Source: Ampelomyces quisqualis (lineage: Eukaryota; Ascomycota; Dothideomycetes; Pleosporales; Phaeosphaeriaceae). From it: DNA of 64,000 nucleotides. The stretch spans positions 1,178,001 to 1,242,000 of the forward strand of contig JAGTXZ010000011.1 of assembly GCA_018398575.1 (NCBI GenBank). Direction: 5' to 3'. A program made the translations under genes and the position numbers. The notes under the pieces are model-generated. The model did no database searches and was not told the DNA's origin. It saw only the letters and a program-made list of their open reading frames with translations. Of the stretch, positions 23,269 through 33,590 are shown piece by piece. How positions within the stretch are numbered: position 1 is the first letter of the stretch; every line of letters begins with the position of its first letter.

Positions 23269-24675
23269 ATGATCGAGGTAATCTACATTGTCCGGCACGC
23301 GGTACGTATCATGCTGTATTCCCGTCTCCACAGCACACTTCCCACATGTTCACCACTCTCCACAAAACAGCCAAGGATTCCTCCTCGTTTCCGTTGCTAC
23401 ATCTGGTAGCAGTTCACATAAGGACCTGGTACCTTGGACGGATCACCAATGTCGCTCGCGCTCAGAGCCGTGTGTTTCAACCTTTCTATCGGAGATCTGC
23501 ACGTGCAGTGCTCACGTCTCTTCCCACCCTTGCAATGACATACTTTCTAACGGTGGAGCTTTGCGGCTCTAGTTCCGCGCCAATTGGACAGTCGATCCTC
23601 AGACGGGCGTCTACACCGCCCTCATGGTCAAAACGCCCACTGGCATCCCGACTGATCCCCCACTGACCTCAAAGGGGGTCGAGCAGAGCAAGGAGCTAGC
23701 AGCGTATCTGTGCAACATCCAACCTTCGATCGACAGAGTCTATTCCAGCCCGTTTTATCGGTGTTTGCAGACGCTCAAGCCAACCACCGACAGGCTGTTT
23801 CGGGAAGGCACTGCGAAGGGTAGCATCAGAATAGATCGGGGCGTTGGGTACGTTGGGCGTGCCGTGTGAGACGTATGATGTGGAGCCTGCACATGCGTCG
23901 CTGGGCTGGCCGCTGGACAGGTCGCTGACCCTGTCGTGTGTAGTGAGTTCTTCGGTCGTGCGAGCTGGCAACATCCAGTGCCGCCGGACATTAAGATTCT
24001 GTCGCCCTTGTTCGATCACCTTGATCGCGACTATGTATCGATCCACGAGCCAGCGCCAAAGGGTGAGACGATTGTCGAGCTCCATAAGCGTGTGAGAAAT
24101 GCGCTCCATCACATTGTGACTACTCTCGACAAGGACCCCGAGCAACCCAAGACGGTCCTCATTTGCACACACGCTGCGACCATGATAGCCGCCGGTCGGA
24201 TCTTGACCGGGAAGATTCCCGAAGATCCAGACACTGATGATTTCCAGTGCTTTACCGCCGGCCTTTCGAAGTTTGTACGACGACGGCCCGATTCTGAGAA
24301 GGGAGTTGCAGGTAACTGGGACTGCGAGCTCAATTCCGAGACCTCTTACTTGTCGGGAGGTGCTGAGCGGGGCTGGTAAGATTTCTAACAATTCCTTTCT
24401 CCTTCTCCAGTTCGATATCTCATTCACCCCCAGGCAGTTCTGCTGGCAGCGCAAAGATTGGCCTGACTCGGAATCCACGGAGTCCGGTTGGGGCGCCGAC
24501 TCGGAACTTCTCCATATCTCTTTACCCCGCTCGGTTGAACTTTCAGTCCCGCTCCCTTGATCAGGTCCACCAGCGATTTCTGACATGCGTTACGAACAGG
24601 CATTTCAATGGCGATGAGAGCTTTGTTGAGTTTCCGGCTACCCCAGTCGAGGAAAGAGAGATACCCAAACTATAA
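23269..24675 (+). CDS. Histidine-phosphatase-fold protein, TFIIIC tau55-like
   Basis: Exons 23269-23301, 23573-23847, 23944-24375 and 24600-24675; introns 23302-23572, 23848-23943 and 24376-24599, all GTACGT or GTAAGA with AG ends. 271 residues. The phosphoglycerate-mutase-type core is visible: IVRHA at 7-11 (RH motif, His at 10) completed by FRANW across the first splice, VYSSPFYRCLQT in the middle, and the second conserved His in LICTHAATMIAAGRIL. The C-terminal exon is only 76 nt and adds WHFNGDESFVEFPATPVEE. Fungal proteins of this kind are annotated as related to the 55-kDa tau subunit of TFIIIC (Tfc7), which initiates RNA polymerase III transcription; a plain phosphatase role is the alternative. 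The second residue after RH is Ala rather than Gly, seen also in other tau55-like proteins as far as I recall. Confidence 0.75.
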
Positions 24676-26686
24676 TGGATGGACGATACCAGGCGAGAAC
24701 AAGTATGGACACCCAACGAGAATCTGCTGTAAACCGTCATCGTCGACGCGACAATGAGGTTGTAAAGGGAACAAGTCGTGTGGTGGACATGCTCAAATCT
24801 CACATACAATGTATCATGTCACACCTTGAACCACATGCAAGTATGCAAACACATTAACGTGAAGGCAAATATATCAAACCGGAATTGACTCATGCCCATA
24901 TACACAACACCCCTACCTCAGCGCCCATTGCGCAACTCGACGTCGGGGTTCGTGGCGCACGTTCCCGACTCGGCACACTTTCAACCCAGATCTGAGGCCG
25001 TGGCGCGGATAAAACGATCTTATGCTTCGGCTGATCGACGCTGGGAACAGGCGGGACTGAGGGATTTGGCAAACGAAACACTCTGGAGAAATACTGGGCC
25101 AGCACGTACATACACGACACGAGATGGACTTTGCAGGAATACCCCGGGCGGGTTTTGTTTGATTATACACTTGCGACTTCACGACTGAAGGACGAGCACA
25201 AACTACAACCACTACAAGCGTACCAACTCAACTCAACGGACACCGCTGTCGAAAACCCGCAATTCGTCGATGCGCGCAACCTTGCCACCAAACAACCGTC
25301 CCCATGAAATTCCTTCTCTTGAAGCACAACACCAAGCCAGCCCATTTTGCCACCGTCCTTTACTCCACCCAACCACCATCTAACCCCATCCCCCAATACG
25401 AATCGTCCTCAGCCCTCTCAACACCCATCTATCATCCATGCAGGAACTCAAGAATCAACAAAACCTCCCCCGCGACTATCACACTTCATGTACGGAGTAC
25501 ACATACATTCCACGCCCTGGACCAGCCCCCCCCCCATTATCCGCCACACACAACTGCATGTAAATATTTCCATCACCATGCCTGAGCACGCAACACGCAC
25601 GCTGAAGTCACGCCATGGCAGATTTTTTCTTTTCTCGTGGTATTTGCATGGAAAGGAGGTTGGGTGTGCGGAACGTATCTGCCTTACTATGCGCGTTACT
25701 ATGTGCGTCAGCTATCAGCGTCAGCCATCTCCGTTAGCTTGTACCACATCCACATCCTCTATCCGTATGCATGCAGTACCAGGACCAAAAAAAAAGAGTT
25801 TCCGCCAGACGCTGATTTTTCTCACAAAGGCCTCACCAAGAAAAACAGGTCCTTGCTTTGACGGAATACGGCCATGTACAACGTGATGTCTGGATTCTTT
25901 TTCTATGAAAATGTGTAGTGGGTGATTTGCTCGCGTTTAAATAAGAAAAGTATTGTAACATGAAACATGATTGTTAATATGAAAACGCACAGGTAGAGAA
26001 TCAAAGTTGGCGTTTTTCAGACCTATTTTTTTTTTTGGCTAATTTTGTATACAAACGAATGAAAAATTCAAGACTTGCTTAACATCAGAGGTCTGCTCTA
26101 TACAAATTCAAAGTACTGATTTGTTCTCCCTTCTACTTCTATTATAGTTACATTTTATCTACTCCTATCTTCTCATTTTAAGCTGTTTTAATATAGAGCT
26201 GTTAAAGATATTAATGCACGGAATATGGTGGTTTTGGGTGAGAAATGACTTGGCGGCGGAAACTTTGGACGCATGACTTGTGTCCATATCCCTATCCACA
26301 TCCCTATCCCTATCGATACACACCACACCGGGCCTGCGCAACAAAGCCCATGTGCGTGACTACGTGTACGTGGCGCAGGAGGGATGAAAGGGGGATGAAG
26401 AGGATTGAAAGAGGAAGAACAGAAAAGAAGAGAAAAGAAAAACCCTGGTTGTACTTGATGCGCGTATATTGTTCTTCTTCTTCCTTCCATCTTGTCCATG
26501 GCGGATTGATTGATTTTCGCGGAGTTGGTTAGCGACAAAACGACGCGACATGTCAGGTATCTGGTGCAGACGCGCTTCAGGTTGAAAAAAGGAAATCTAT
26601 TACCATCGCTCGCTTTTATGATATGATTCATTCCGCTTACTTTTCTCCGTTCCATGTGACTTCACCTGGCCAGGGGCTCGAGGTCG
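24676..26686. other. Convergent intergenic region, 2.0 kb
   Basis: 3' UTR space of the tau55-like gene and Clr2. T/A-rich near 25.9-26.2 kb. A few CCCTAT/CCACAT hexamers at 26285-26312 and a TACGGAGTA motif at 25491-25499. No gene seen. Confidence 0.5.
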
Positions 26687-28683
26687 TCAGAATTCAAAGT
26701 GCCCGCCAAAATCCACGCCGTCCCCATCCTCCAGATGCTCTACGTTCATAAAGTCGTCAATGCTAAAGTGCTCCTGCGCGGCCGGGCCGCTCAGATCCAG
26801 TCCCTGCATCTCACCCACTGGCCCCCTCGCCCCAGTAGAAGTGGGCGGTTCAAGTCCATCTACAAGCACCGTCCCCTTGGGCACTGCATTGCCAAACGCC
26901 GCGACGCGCCCACTGCACATGCTCCCCACGCACTTGCCCACACCGCCCGCGTCGCCGCGCGCATTCATCCAAATGCCGTTGCCGCCTTCTTTGTTCTTCA
27001 CGGCTTTGAGGAAGGACTCTTGGAAGAGCAGGGACGTTTCGTACCACCGGCCTTTGATGTCGGGCATTTCGATGCGGGAGGAGGTCGTGATGAGGCGCCA
27101 GTATGCGAGGGTGTGCGTCGTGGGGACGAGAGTGCGGTTGCGCCAGGCCATGTCTTCGCGCATGCGGATGGGGATGTTGGGGTTTGTGGTGGACGGGGCA
27201 GTGGGGAGGTGCGTGGGATCAGGGGCAGGGAGGGTCGAGTAGGAGTAGATGTCGCCGGTCATGTAGATTTCCGAAGATGGCGTTGGCTGAGCGCCTGGTT
27301 GTGTTTGCGAGGGGTTTGTGGTGATGCGCTCGATTATGTCGGTTATGACAAGGAGGTCGGTGCCGGTTATTCCTAGGCGTATGCGGACCGGGTCGCCGCG
27401 CCAGATCTTCTCCGCACCGAGATAGATGCCGTTGTAGTGGCGCTCTTCGCCGGAAGGGGCAGGTACGGCTTTTATGCGCTCGAAGAGGGTGTAGGTGGTA
27501 TCGATGGCCTTTGCTGCCATGATGGAGGCATCGACGTCTGGGACGCCCTCGCCGTAGCGGCCAGACAGGAGCGCATTCCAGTCGACTTGCTCGTACGTGA
27601 GCTGGGGGTTCTGTTGGAGGTAGGGATAGGTACACGAGGGCGCTGACCAGGCGAGCCAGGGCTTGAGGTGCTGGTCCGCGGTGACCACCTCTGGCGTTGC
27701 GGCGTCGAACGGGTGTGACAGCGGCTGGACCAGGTACGCCTTGCTGCCCGGAGCGTCCTTGAGCAGCCATCTGCGGAGGACCAGGCCAAGCCCCCACGCC
27801 GACGTCTTGGGGCGGAAGAACCACACGACCTCACCCGTGCGGCACATGAGCTGGCCGTAGCGGCTGTCGGTGAGTTGCTCGTTCCCCCGGGGCTGCGGCA
27901 GCGGCGTCGAGTGGCGGACGGCGGGCGCCCGCAGCGGGGGGGTGCTGGGCGTCTGCGGCGGCCGCGCAGCGGGCGTGGCGGGCCTCAGGCTGGGGCTCTG
28001 CGCGGGCGGGCCGGCCGCTGGCTTTCGAGCGGGCGGGGGGATGGCGACGAGCGGGTGGCGGTGGACGGGGGCGGGCTCGGGCTTGGCGGCGGGCTTCTCG
28101 ACGTCGAGCTGCACGGGCGAGCACATCTTGCACGTGCAGTTCTGGTAGTCGCTGTGCTCGTCGGTGCACAACCACAGCAGGTGCGGGAAGAAGTCGGCGG
28201 GGCTCCTGTACCGCTTGCGGGGGCCCTTGGGGTAGCCGTAGAGATAGGCGTCTTGCCGGTCGTGGCCGCCGCCCGAGTGGTTCTTGAGCGTCTTCGCGTG
28301 GCCGTCGGCCTTGGTCTTGATGTGCTCGTAGAGCCGGTAGTTCGCGGGGAACTCCCACAGGATCGTCTGCTGCCACTTGTCTGCCCCAGCGCCGCCGTCA
28401 GCCGTGTGCCGCCTGCCCACTGCCGGCCGCACTCACCTTGGTGCGCCCGCCCGCCCAGCTCGCGCAGCAACATGCCGCCCAGCTTCTTGCGCCAGTCGAC
28501 GTGCTTGGGGTCGTCGGGCTCGATCAGCCGGTAGTAGTCGCACTGTCCCTGGTCGTTGGGCGTGCGGTCCAGCTGCGCGGCCGTCGGGCCGTTGCGCAGG
28601 GGCCGGCCTTTCTGGCTCACGACGTCGTGGCCGTCCGACTTGGCCGCGAAGATGGGCCAGAAGCTGGTCAGCGGCTGCGTCAT
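26687..28683 (-). CDS. clr2: Cryptic loci regulator 2 (Clr2), heterochromatic silencing
   Basis: Subunit of the SHREC-type histone deacetylase/remodeller complex that silences heterochromatin (known from fission yeast). Exons 28683-28437 and 28380-26687, intron 28381-28436 (GTGAGT..CAG); 646 residues. The start ATG 28683 (GCCATGACG) begins MTQPLTSFWPIF. The N-terminal domain includes CDYYRLIEPDDPKHVDWRKKLG and continues across the splice to WQQTILWEFPANYRLYEHIK and the KGPRKRYRSPADFFPHLLWL block. A Cys pair follows (NCTCKMC), then a Pro/Ala-rich linker (roughly 195-260). The C-terminal half (GEVVWFFRP, LVLRRWL, YLVQPLSHPF, GIYLGAEKIWRGDPVRIRL) matches the Clr2 transcription-silencing domain as I know it. 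Exon 1 and the linker are very GC-rich. It is head-to-head with a SNF2-PHD gene. Confidence 0.85.
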
Positions 28684-29012
28684 GGCGGCCAGCACGGCGT
28701 GGTGGAGAGAGCGGCGCCGGCGAGAGGTTGTGGTTGAGTCAGGGCCGAGGCTTATCGATAGACTAACTAGCGGTAGCGACGCCGACGCGTAAAGTTGGAC
28801 GCTACGCTCACCTTCACCGCGACTGCCGCGTGCCCTGTCCAGATACCTCACTTCCCTCCACCAGCCGCCCCGCCAGAACCTGCACACCCGCCCCGCCAGA
28901 ACCCGTACACCCGCCACGCCACAACCTGCACACCCGCCCCGCCAGCACCTGCACACCCGCCACGCCACAACCCGCACAGCCGCCACGCCACAACCCGCAC
29001 ACCCGCCCCGCC
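28684..29012. promoter_or_regulatory. Divergent promoter Clr2 / SNF2-PHD with minisatellite
   Basis: 329 bp between two start codons. Nearly half is a 23-bp tandem repeat (28865-29012) that runs right up to the SNF2 gene ATG. It is likely transcribed as the SNF2 5' UTR. Confidence 0.6.
28865..29012 (+). repeat. 23-bp minisatellite, six full units plus a partial one
   Basis: Units start at 28865, 28888, 28911, 28934, 28957 and 28980, with a 10-base partial unit at 29003-29012. The unit is CCGCC[CA]CGCCA, then [GC]AACC (or GCACC in unit 4), then a [TC]G[CT]ACA[CG] end. The partial unit ends exactly at the ATG at 29013. No in-frame stop interrupts the tract, so the open frame extends upstream of the ATG, but it has no ATG there. 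Confidence 0.9.
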
Positions 29013-32000
29013 ATGGTCGACCGCCCGATGGTCATCCTGGCGTCGCCGCAGCCCCTCACCCCGAAGAGGCGCGGCAACGAGCTGCCCGGTCTGCTTGCGC
29101 AGTTCGGCTCGCAGAGCTCGGCCGAGTCGGCCACCAAGTTGAGGCGCGTGCCCTCGCATTCGCGCGCCGACACAAACGGTCCAGAGACACGATCCCGGCC
29201 CGGCGACAACAAAGCCGAGTCCACAAAGCCCCCCCCGGACCTCCCCTCCAGCGCAGACGAGCTCGCGCCCCCCGAACGTCGGCCAAGAGCAACACCCGCG
29301 ACCACGAGCCGAGCAGCGTCGCGCGCAAGCAACCGCAGGAGCCCCGTGACCACTGCGAGAGCGCCCAGCGCATCCACCAAACCAGCACAGGCCCACGCCA
29401 GCCGCGGGAGCGCCAGGATCTCGGCCATCCACGAGGAGGTCCAGATGGAGAAGCGCCGCAGGGAGCGCGAAGCTGAAGCCGGGCGGCGCCGCGGCACCCG
29501 CGACAGGAAGACGCGCATACTCGAGTCGGACATGGCCACATCCCCGCCGCCATCTGCAACCCGGCGCAGGGCTCCACCCCCCCGGAAGCTGGACACGGCG
29601 CGCAATCGCCTGCGCGACGACATTGCGCAGCAGACAAAGGCCAAGTCCAACAACTTTCTCGTCGCCAACAAGGACTACTTCCTGCCCCTGCTGCCGGCCA
29701 ACAACCAGATCACCAAGCTGGTCGCCAAACATGCCGCGAACCCAATCGTCGAGTACCAGGAGCTGGGCGAGCAGCCAGCGGGCGTCACCGCGACCATGAA
29801 GCCCTACCAGCTGTCCGGCCTCTCCTACCTGGTGCACCTCTACAACAACGGCTTCTCGGGCATTCTGGGGGACGAGATGGGTCTTGGCAAGACGCTGCAG
29901 ACCCTATCACTGTTCCAGTACCTCGAGGAGCAAGACAGAAAGACCGGCGTGACGTCGGAAGAACTACGCCCGTATCTTGTCCTGTGCCCGCTCAGCGTGC
30001 TCAACTCATGGGTCACCGAGGCGCAGAAGTGGGTGCCCGAGCTGCGAGTATTGCGCTTTCACGGCGCTGCAAGCGAACGTGTCCGACTCAAGAGGGTCGC
30101 TCTGGGCATGGAGGATCTCAAGGGCAACGAGACGCTGCAATCCAAAAACCGCAAGGCCTCTCGCAAGGCTGGCCTCAAAGTGTCGAGACAGCCCACCGAA
30201 CACGAGTCAAGTTCGTACAAGATCATCGTCACCACCTACGACACGTTCGCTGCCGAGCAGTCCTGGTTTAAGACGTCTTTCGTCTGGCGCTACGTCGTGC
30301 TCGACGAGGGCCACAAGATCAAGTCCAGCGTCACGCAAATCTCGACCGCCCTGCGAAACATCAGCGCCGAATACCGTCTGATCCTCACAGGCACACCCCT
30401 GCAGAACAATCTCACCGAGATGTGGGCGCTTCTCGCGTGGCTCTACCCAGATGTGTTTGTCGACAACACTCAGACTCTGTTCAAAGAGTCGTTTGATCTT
30501 AACAAGGGCAAGGTTAATCGACAGACCATGGACGATGCACGCCGTCTCCTCGAGCTTGTCATGCTACGACGTATGAAAGACAGTCCTGGTGTCAACCTCG
30601 GCTTGCCACCAAAAGAGGACATCATGCTCTACGTACCTCTCACCCCGATGCAGCGCTTCTGGTACACGCGACTGCTCACACGCGTCGACAACGCCATGCT
30701 CACCGAGTTGTTCGCAGACGGTAAGAGCAAAGAGAAGGCTGCGATCCAGGAAGATAGGAAAGAAGACCACTTGCTCCAACGCGTGGAGAAGCTGCAAACC
30801 ACTTCTAGTGACCAAGGCGAGTGGGAGGAGACTACCCACATCATGCGTGAGGCGATGGAGAAGGAGCAAAACAACGGCGAGACAAAAGGCGCTTGGCAAA
30901 AGCTGATGAACCTGGTTATGCAGTTGCGCAAATGCTGCTCTCATCCATACCTGCTACCCAAGGTTGCTCCAGACCCATATTACCTGGGCGATCACATTAT
31001 CCGAGCGTCAGGAAAGTTTATTCTCTTAGAGAAGCTACTTAAGCACACGGTGCTGGAGCAAGGCAAGAAGGTCCTCATCTTTACCGGCTTCACTCGTACC
31101 CTCGACTACACTGAAGACCTCCTGTCACTCATCAGCAACCACGGCCAGAGCTTCAAACACCTTCGCCTGGATGGCAGTACCGCTCGCGCTAAGCGTAACC
31201 TCGACATTCGCCTCTTCAACCAGGACGGTTCGGATTACAAGGTCATGCTTCTGTCGACTCGCGCAGGAGGTCTGGGTATCAACCTTACTAGTGCGCAAGA
31301 TGTGATCTTCCTGGACGAAGACTGGAATCCGCAAATCACCCTCCAAGCGGAAGCTCGGGCTCACCGCATCGGACAGACTAAGGAGGTCACCATATACAAG
31401 CTTTGCACTCAAGGAACCGTTGAAGAACAGATGATGGGTCGCATTCGCAAGAAGCTGTATCTATCTGCGAAGATCACCGAGTCGATGCGGAACATACACA
31501 GTGAGCAGACTCCCAAGGTCAAAGACAAGACTATCGGTCGTCCTTCGCTTGGAGACGATATGCCTCAGATGGACACGTCGCAGCTCATGACGCTGGTGCG
31601 TCGGGGTGCCCAGACATTATCCCACCCGGACATCGATGCCACTGAGATGGTATCCTGGGACCTGGAGACTATGATGGAAAAGTGTCGTGACAAGCCGGCT
31701 GATGCCACGCTCTCAGAAGCTGTTCAGTCCGAGGCCGACGAAGAAAAGTGGCTGTCTGTCATGGAACGTGTCGAGTGCGCCGTATTCGATGGGAAGCGAT
31801 ACCAGCGCCAGCTTGACGACAAGGCTAGTGCTGCTTCCAAGAACATCTTGCCGGACACCATTACCCGCGAGGATCGACGAAAGGGCAAGAACACCACCGT
31901 CATGGTCGATGGATACGCAATCAACAAGGAGTCGATGAACTGCGGAGACTGGGAGGCCGTCCCTACCATGGCTGGCAAAGATCCATCCCTCGCCGATGTG

Positions 32001-32768
32001 GTTCGCGAGAAGCGCCGCGAGTTCAATCACGAAGAGCACTGCCTCACCTGCTTCGAAGACAAGGACGCCGGCCACATGGTTGAATGCCGCAGCTGTCCTC
32101 GTAGCTACCACTATGACTGCCTCGAGCCACAATACCAAGTCAAAGTCAAAGGCTTCGCAGGCTTCTTCTGCCCCCAACACATGTGCTGCGACTGCGGCAA
32201 AAACACCTCAGACGCTGGCGGCCTCATCTTCCGCTGTCGCTGGTGTCCCCAGGGCTTCTGCGAAGACTGTCTAGACTGGAACAAGACGGAGCTCATCGGC
32301 GACAATCTCCAAGAGTTCGAATTACTAGGTGAGGAGCCCACGGCTGGTGGCTTCTACATCAAATGTCCCTCGTGCGTCATCCTGTGCGAAGAAAACGAAG
32401 AACAAGATGCGTGGATCAAGGGCCGCGAGGAAGAATGCAAGGAACGCCACGACATCTGGCTCTCCATTCGCGCCGAGTCGCAGCGCCAGCGCGAAGAATA
32501 CGATCAGAAAGCTGGTGTGTTTGGCTCCAACTCGCCCAGCAAGCGAGGCAAGATTGTCAGCAACGGCATCGATGATGAAGATGTTGCGTCGCCACCCGCG
32601 TTGACGGATACATCCCTGCCTACGCCTGCACTTGCTGGTTCGCGCGTCGGCACTCCGAAGAGAATGTACGAAGGCGATGTCCCTGGCGAGACAAGGTATG
32701 AGAAGAAGGCAAGGCTTGATGAGCGGGCTTGGACGGTGGGCGACGACCTGCTCATGAATGCACTCTAA
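29013..32768 (+). CDS. SNF2-family ATP-dependent chromatin remodeller with PHD-type zinc fingers
   Basis: Single-exon frame of 1251 residues from ATG 29013 (GCCATGG). Residues 1-190 are basic and disordered. The ATPase follows: motif I DEMGLGKT at 287-294, a DEGH motif II at 431-434 (usual DEAH; Gly at third position), FTGFT and LDGST in the helicase C lobe, and motif VI from Q778 (QAEARAHRIGQ). C-terminal Cys/His clusters starting C1010-x2-C1013 read as a PHD finger (MVECRSCPRSYHYDCL), followed by a second zinc cluster (CCDCGK..CRWCPQGFCEDC). The tail is charged. I see no chromodomain, SANT/SLIDE or bromodomain, so it is neither a classical CHD nor ISWI enzyme. It resembles the PHD-bearing SNF2 proteins of filamentous fungi. 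In fission yeast the SHREC remodeller Mit1 also carries a zinc finger, and the pairing with Clr2 makes a silencing role possible (inference). Confidence 0.9.
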   Translation: MVDRPMVILASPQPLTPKRRGNELPGLLAQFGSQSSAESATKLRRVPSHSRADTNGPETRSRPGDNKAESTKPPPDLPSSADELAPPERRPRATPATTSRAASRASNRRSPVTTARAPSASTKPAQAHASRGSARISAIHEEVQMEKRRREREAEAGRRRGTRDRKTRILESDMATSPPPSATRRRAPPPRKLDTARNRLRDDIAQQTKAKSNNFLVANKDYFLPLLPANNQITKLVAKHAANPIVEYQELGEQPAGVTATMKPYQLSGLSYLVHLYNNGFSGILGDEMGLGKTLQTLSLFQYLEEQDRKTGVTSEELRPYLVLCPLSVLNSWVTEAQKWVPELRVLRFHGAASERVRLKRVALGMEDLKGNETLQSKNRKASRKAGLKVSRQPTEHESSSYKIIVTTYDTFAAEQSWFKTSFVWRYVVLDEGHKIKSSVTQISTALRNISAEYRLILTGTPLQNNLTEMWALLAWLYPDVFVDNTQTLFKESFDLNKGKVNRQTMDDARRLLELVMLRRMKDSPGVNLGLPPKEDIMLYVPLTPMQRFWYTRLLTRVDNAMLTELFADGKSKEKAAIQEDRKEDHLLQRVEKLQTTSSDQGEWEETTHIMREAMEKEQNNGETKGAWQKLMNLVMQLRKCCSHPYLLPKVAPDPYYLGDHIIRASGKFILLEKLLKHTVLEQGKKVLIFTGFTRTLDYTEDLLSLISNHGQSFKHLRLDGSTARAKRNLDIRLFNQDGSDYKVMLLSTRAGGLGINLTSAQDVIFLDEDWNPQITLQAEARAHRIGQTKEVTIYKLCTQGTVEEQMMGRIRKKLYLSAKITESMRNIHSEQTPKVKDKTIGRPSLGDDMPQMDTSQLMTLVRRGAQTLSHPDIDATEMVSWDLETMMEKCRDKPADATLSEAVQSEADEEKWLSVMERVECAVFDGKRYQRQLDDKASAASKNILPDTITREDRRKGKNTTVMVDGYAINKESMNCGDWEAVPTMAGKDPSLADVVREKRREFNHEEHCLTCFEDKDAGHMVECRSCPRSYHYDCLEPQYQVKVKGFAGFFCPQHMCCDCGKNTSDAGGLIFRCRWCPQGFCEDCLDWNKTELIGDNLQEFELLGEEPTAGGFYIKCPSCVILCEENEEQDAWIKGREEECKERHDIWLSIRAESQRQREEYDQKAGVFGSNSPSKRGKIVSNGIDDEDVASPPALTDTSLPTPALAGSRVGTPKRMYEGDVPGETRYEKKARLDERAWTVGDDLLMNAL

Positions 32769-33038
32769 GCTAAACGGTGGTTGGGATTGCACGTCAAAGA
32801 AACATCAGCATGCAGTAGGCGTTGGGTTAGCAGGATTGGGCGGTGAAACTATACTATACCCCGTTTTCCCTTGGGTCTGTTCCACGCATGGAAGTAGCGT
32901 TGGGGCAGTTGGGATATCAAAGCGGGTACTGCCGCAGTTTGGACGCACGTCGTCGTATATCCATTGCATTACACAAAACAACTCCTTCTTCCTCTGCGCT
33001 CCATCATGCAACTAAAAAAAAATCCCATGCAGCTTTCC

Positions 33039-33590
33039 TCAGTCCTTGTTCCCCTTTTCCTCCCCACCATCCTCCCCATCACGATCACCATGCATCACCC
33101 CCGCCCACCCAACCCACTCCTCCAACCCCCGCACATACCCATCCCCCTCACAATCTACTACCCCCCCATGTCCCCACACAACAATCCCATCAAACGACCC
33201 AACCCGCCGTGCCATCTTCCCTTCCTCCTCCTCCCCCTCCTCGGCAAGCTGCTCATCCCCGCCCGCTGACAACCGCAACACATTCTTGCCCGTCACGCGC
33301 AGAATCGCGCCCGTGTGCGTGGGCGGCAGCGCAACGCGTGTGCCGTGCAGATGGCGCCCGCGGAAGTGCGCGTGTAGCACGCCTTTGGCGTCGGGGCGGG
33401 GCGTGAAGAATTGCTGTGTGTGGTTTACGCGGCCGTTGTGGTTTATGCGGGCGGGGAGGAGGTACGGGGTGGTGGTGGTGGTGGGGTGGGGGCTTGAGGG
33501 GTGGATGGAGAGCATAGTTCTTCTTTGGGGGGTTGTTTGGGTGTTGCGGTCGGGGTTGTTGTTGGGGTGTTTTGCTGGGGTTGGGGGCAT
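33039..33590 (-). CDS. Ribonuclease H2 subunit C
   Basis: Non-catalytic subunit of RNase H2, which removes ribonucleotides from DNA and RNA-DNA hybrids. Recognised by YLLPARINHNGRVNHTQQFF, then FRGRHLHGTRVALPPTHTGAIL, the conserved FRGR-L-G-x-x-x-LP pattern of this subunit. A long acidic insert (EEGEEEEGK) precedes a final conserved-looking block SFDGIVVWGHGG, which fits the family's closing strand. 183 residues from ATG 33590; the in-frame ATG at 33515 (MLSIHPSS, 158 residues) is at least as likely a start, because the first 25 residues are Asn/Thr/Pro-rich without pattern. No intron seen. A Thr-repeat (from a GTG-rich plus-strand tract near 33470) lies just after the second Met. Confidence 0.8.
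   Translation of the reverse strand: MPPTPAKHPNNNPDRNTQTTPQRRTMLSIHPSSPHPTTTTTPYLLPARINHNGRVNHTQQFFTPRPDAKGVLHAHFRGRHLHGTRVALPPTHTGAILRVTGKNVLRLSAGGDEQLAEEGEEEEGKMARRVGSFDGIVVWGHGGVVDCEGDGYVRGLEEWVGWAGVMHGDRDGEDGGEEKGNKD

Noticed and set aside
26285..26312. Telomere-like CCCTAT hexamers
   Set aside because: The unit is CCCTAT/CCACAT, not CCCTAA, only a few copies, and it sits between ordinary genes.
27985..29837. Several long Arg/Pro/Ala-rich open frames on both strands around Clr2 and SNF2
   Set aside because: Very GC-rich DNA lacks stop codons by chance; the products are repetitive and overlap the recognised genes.
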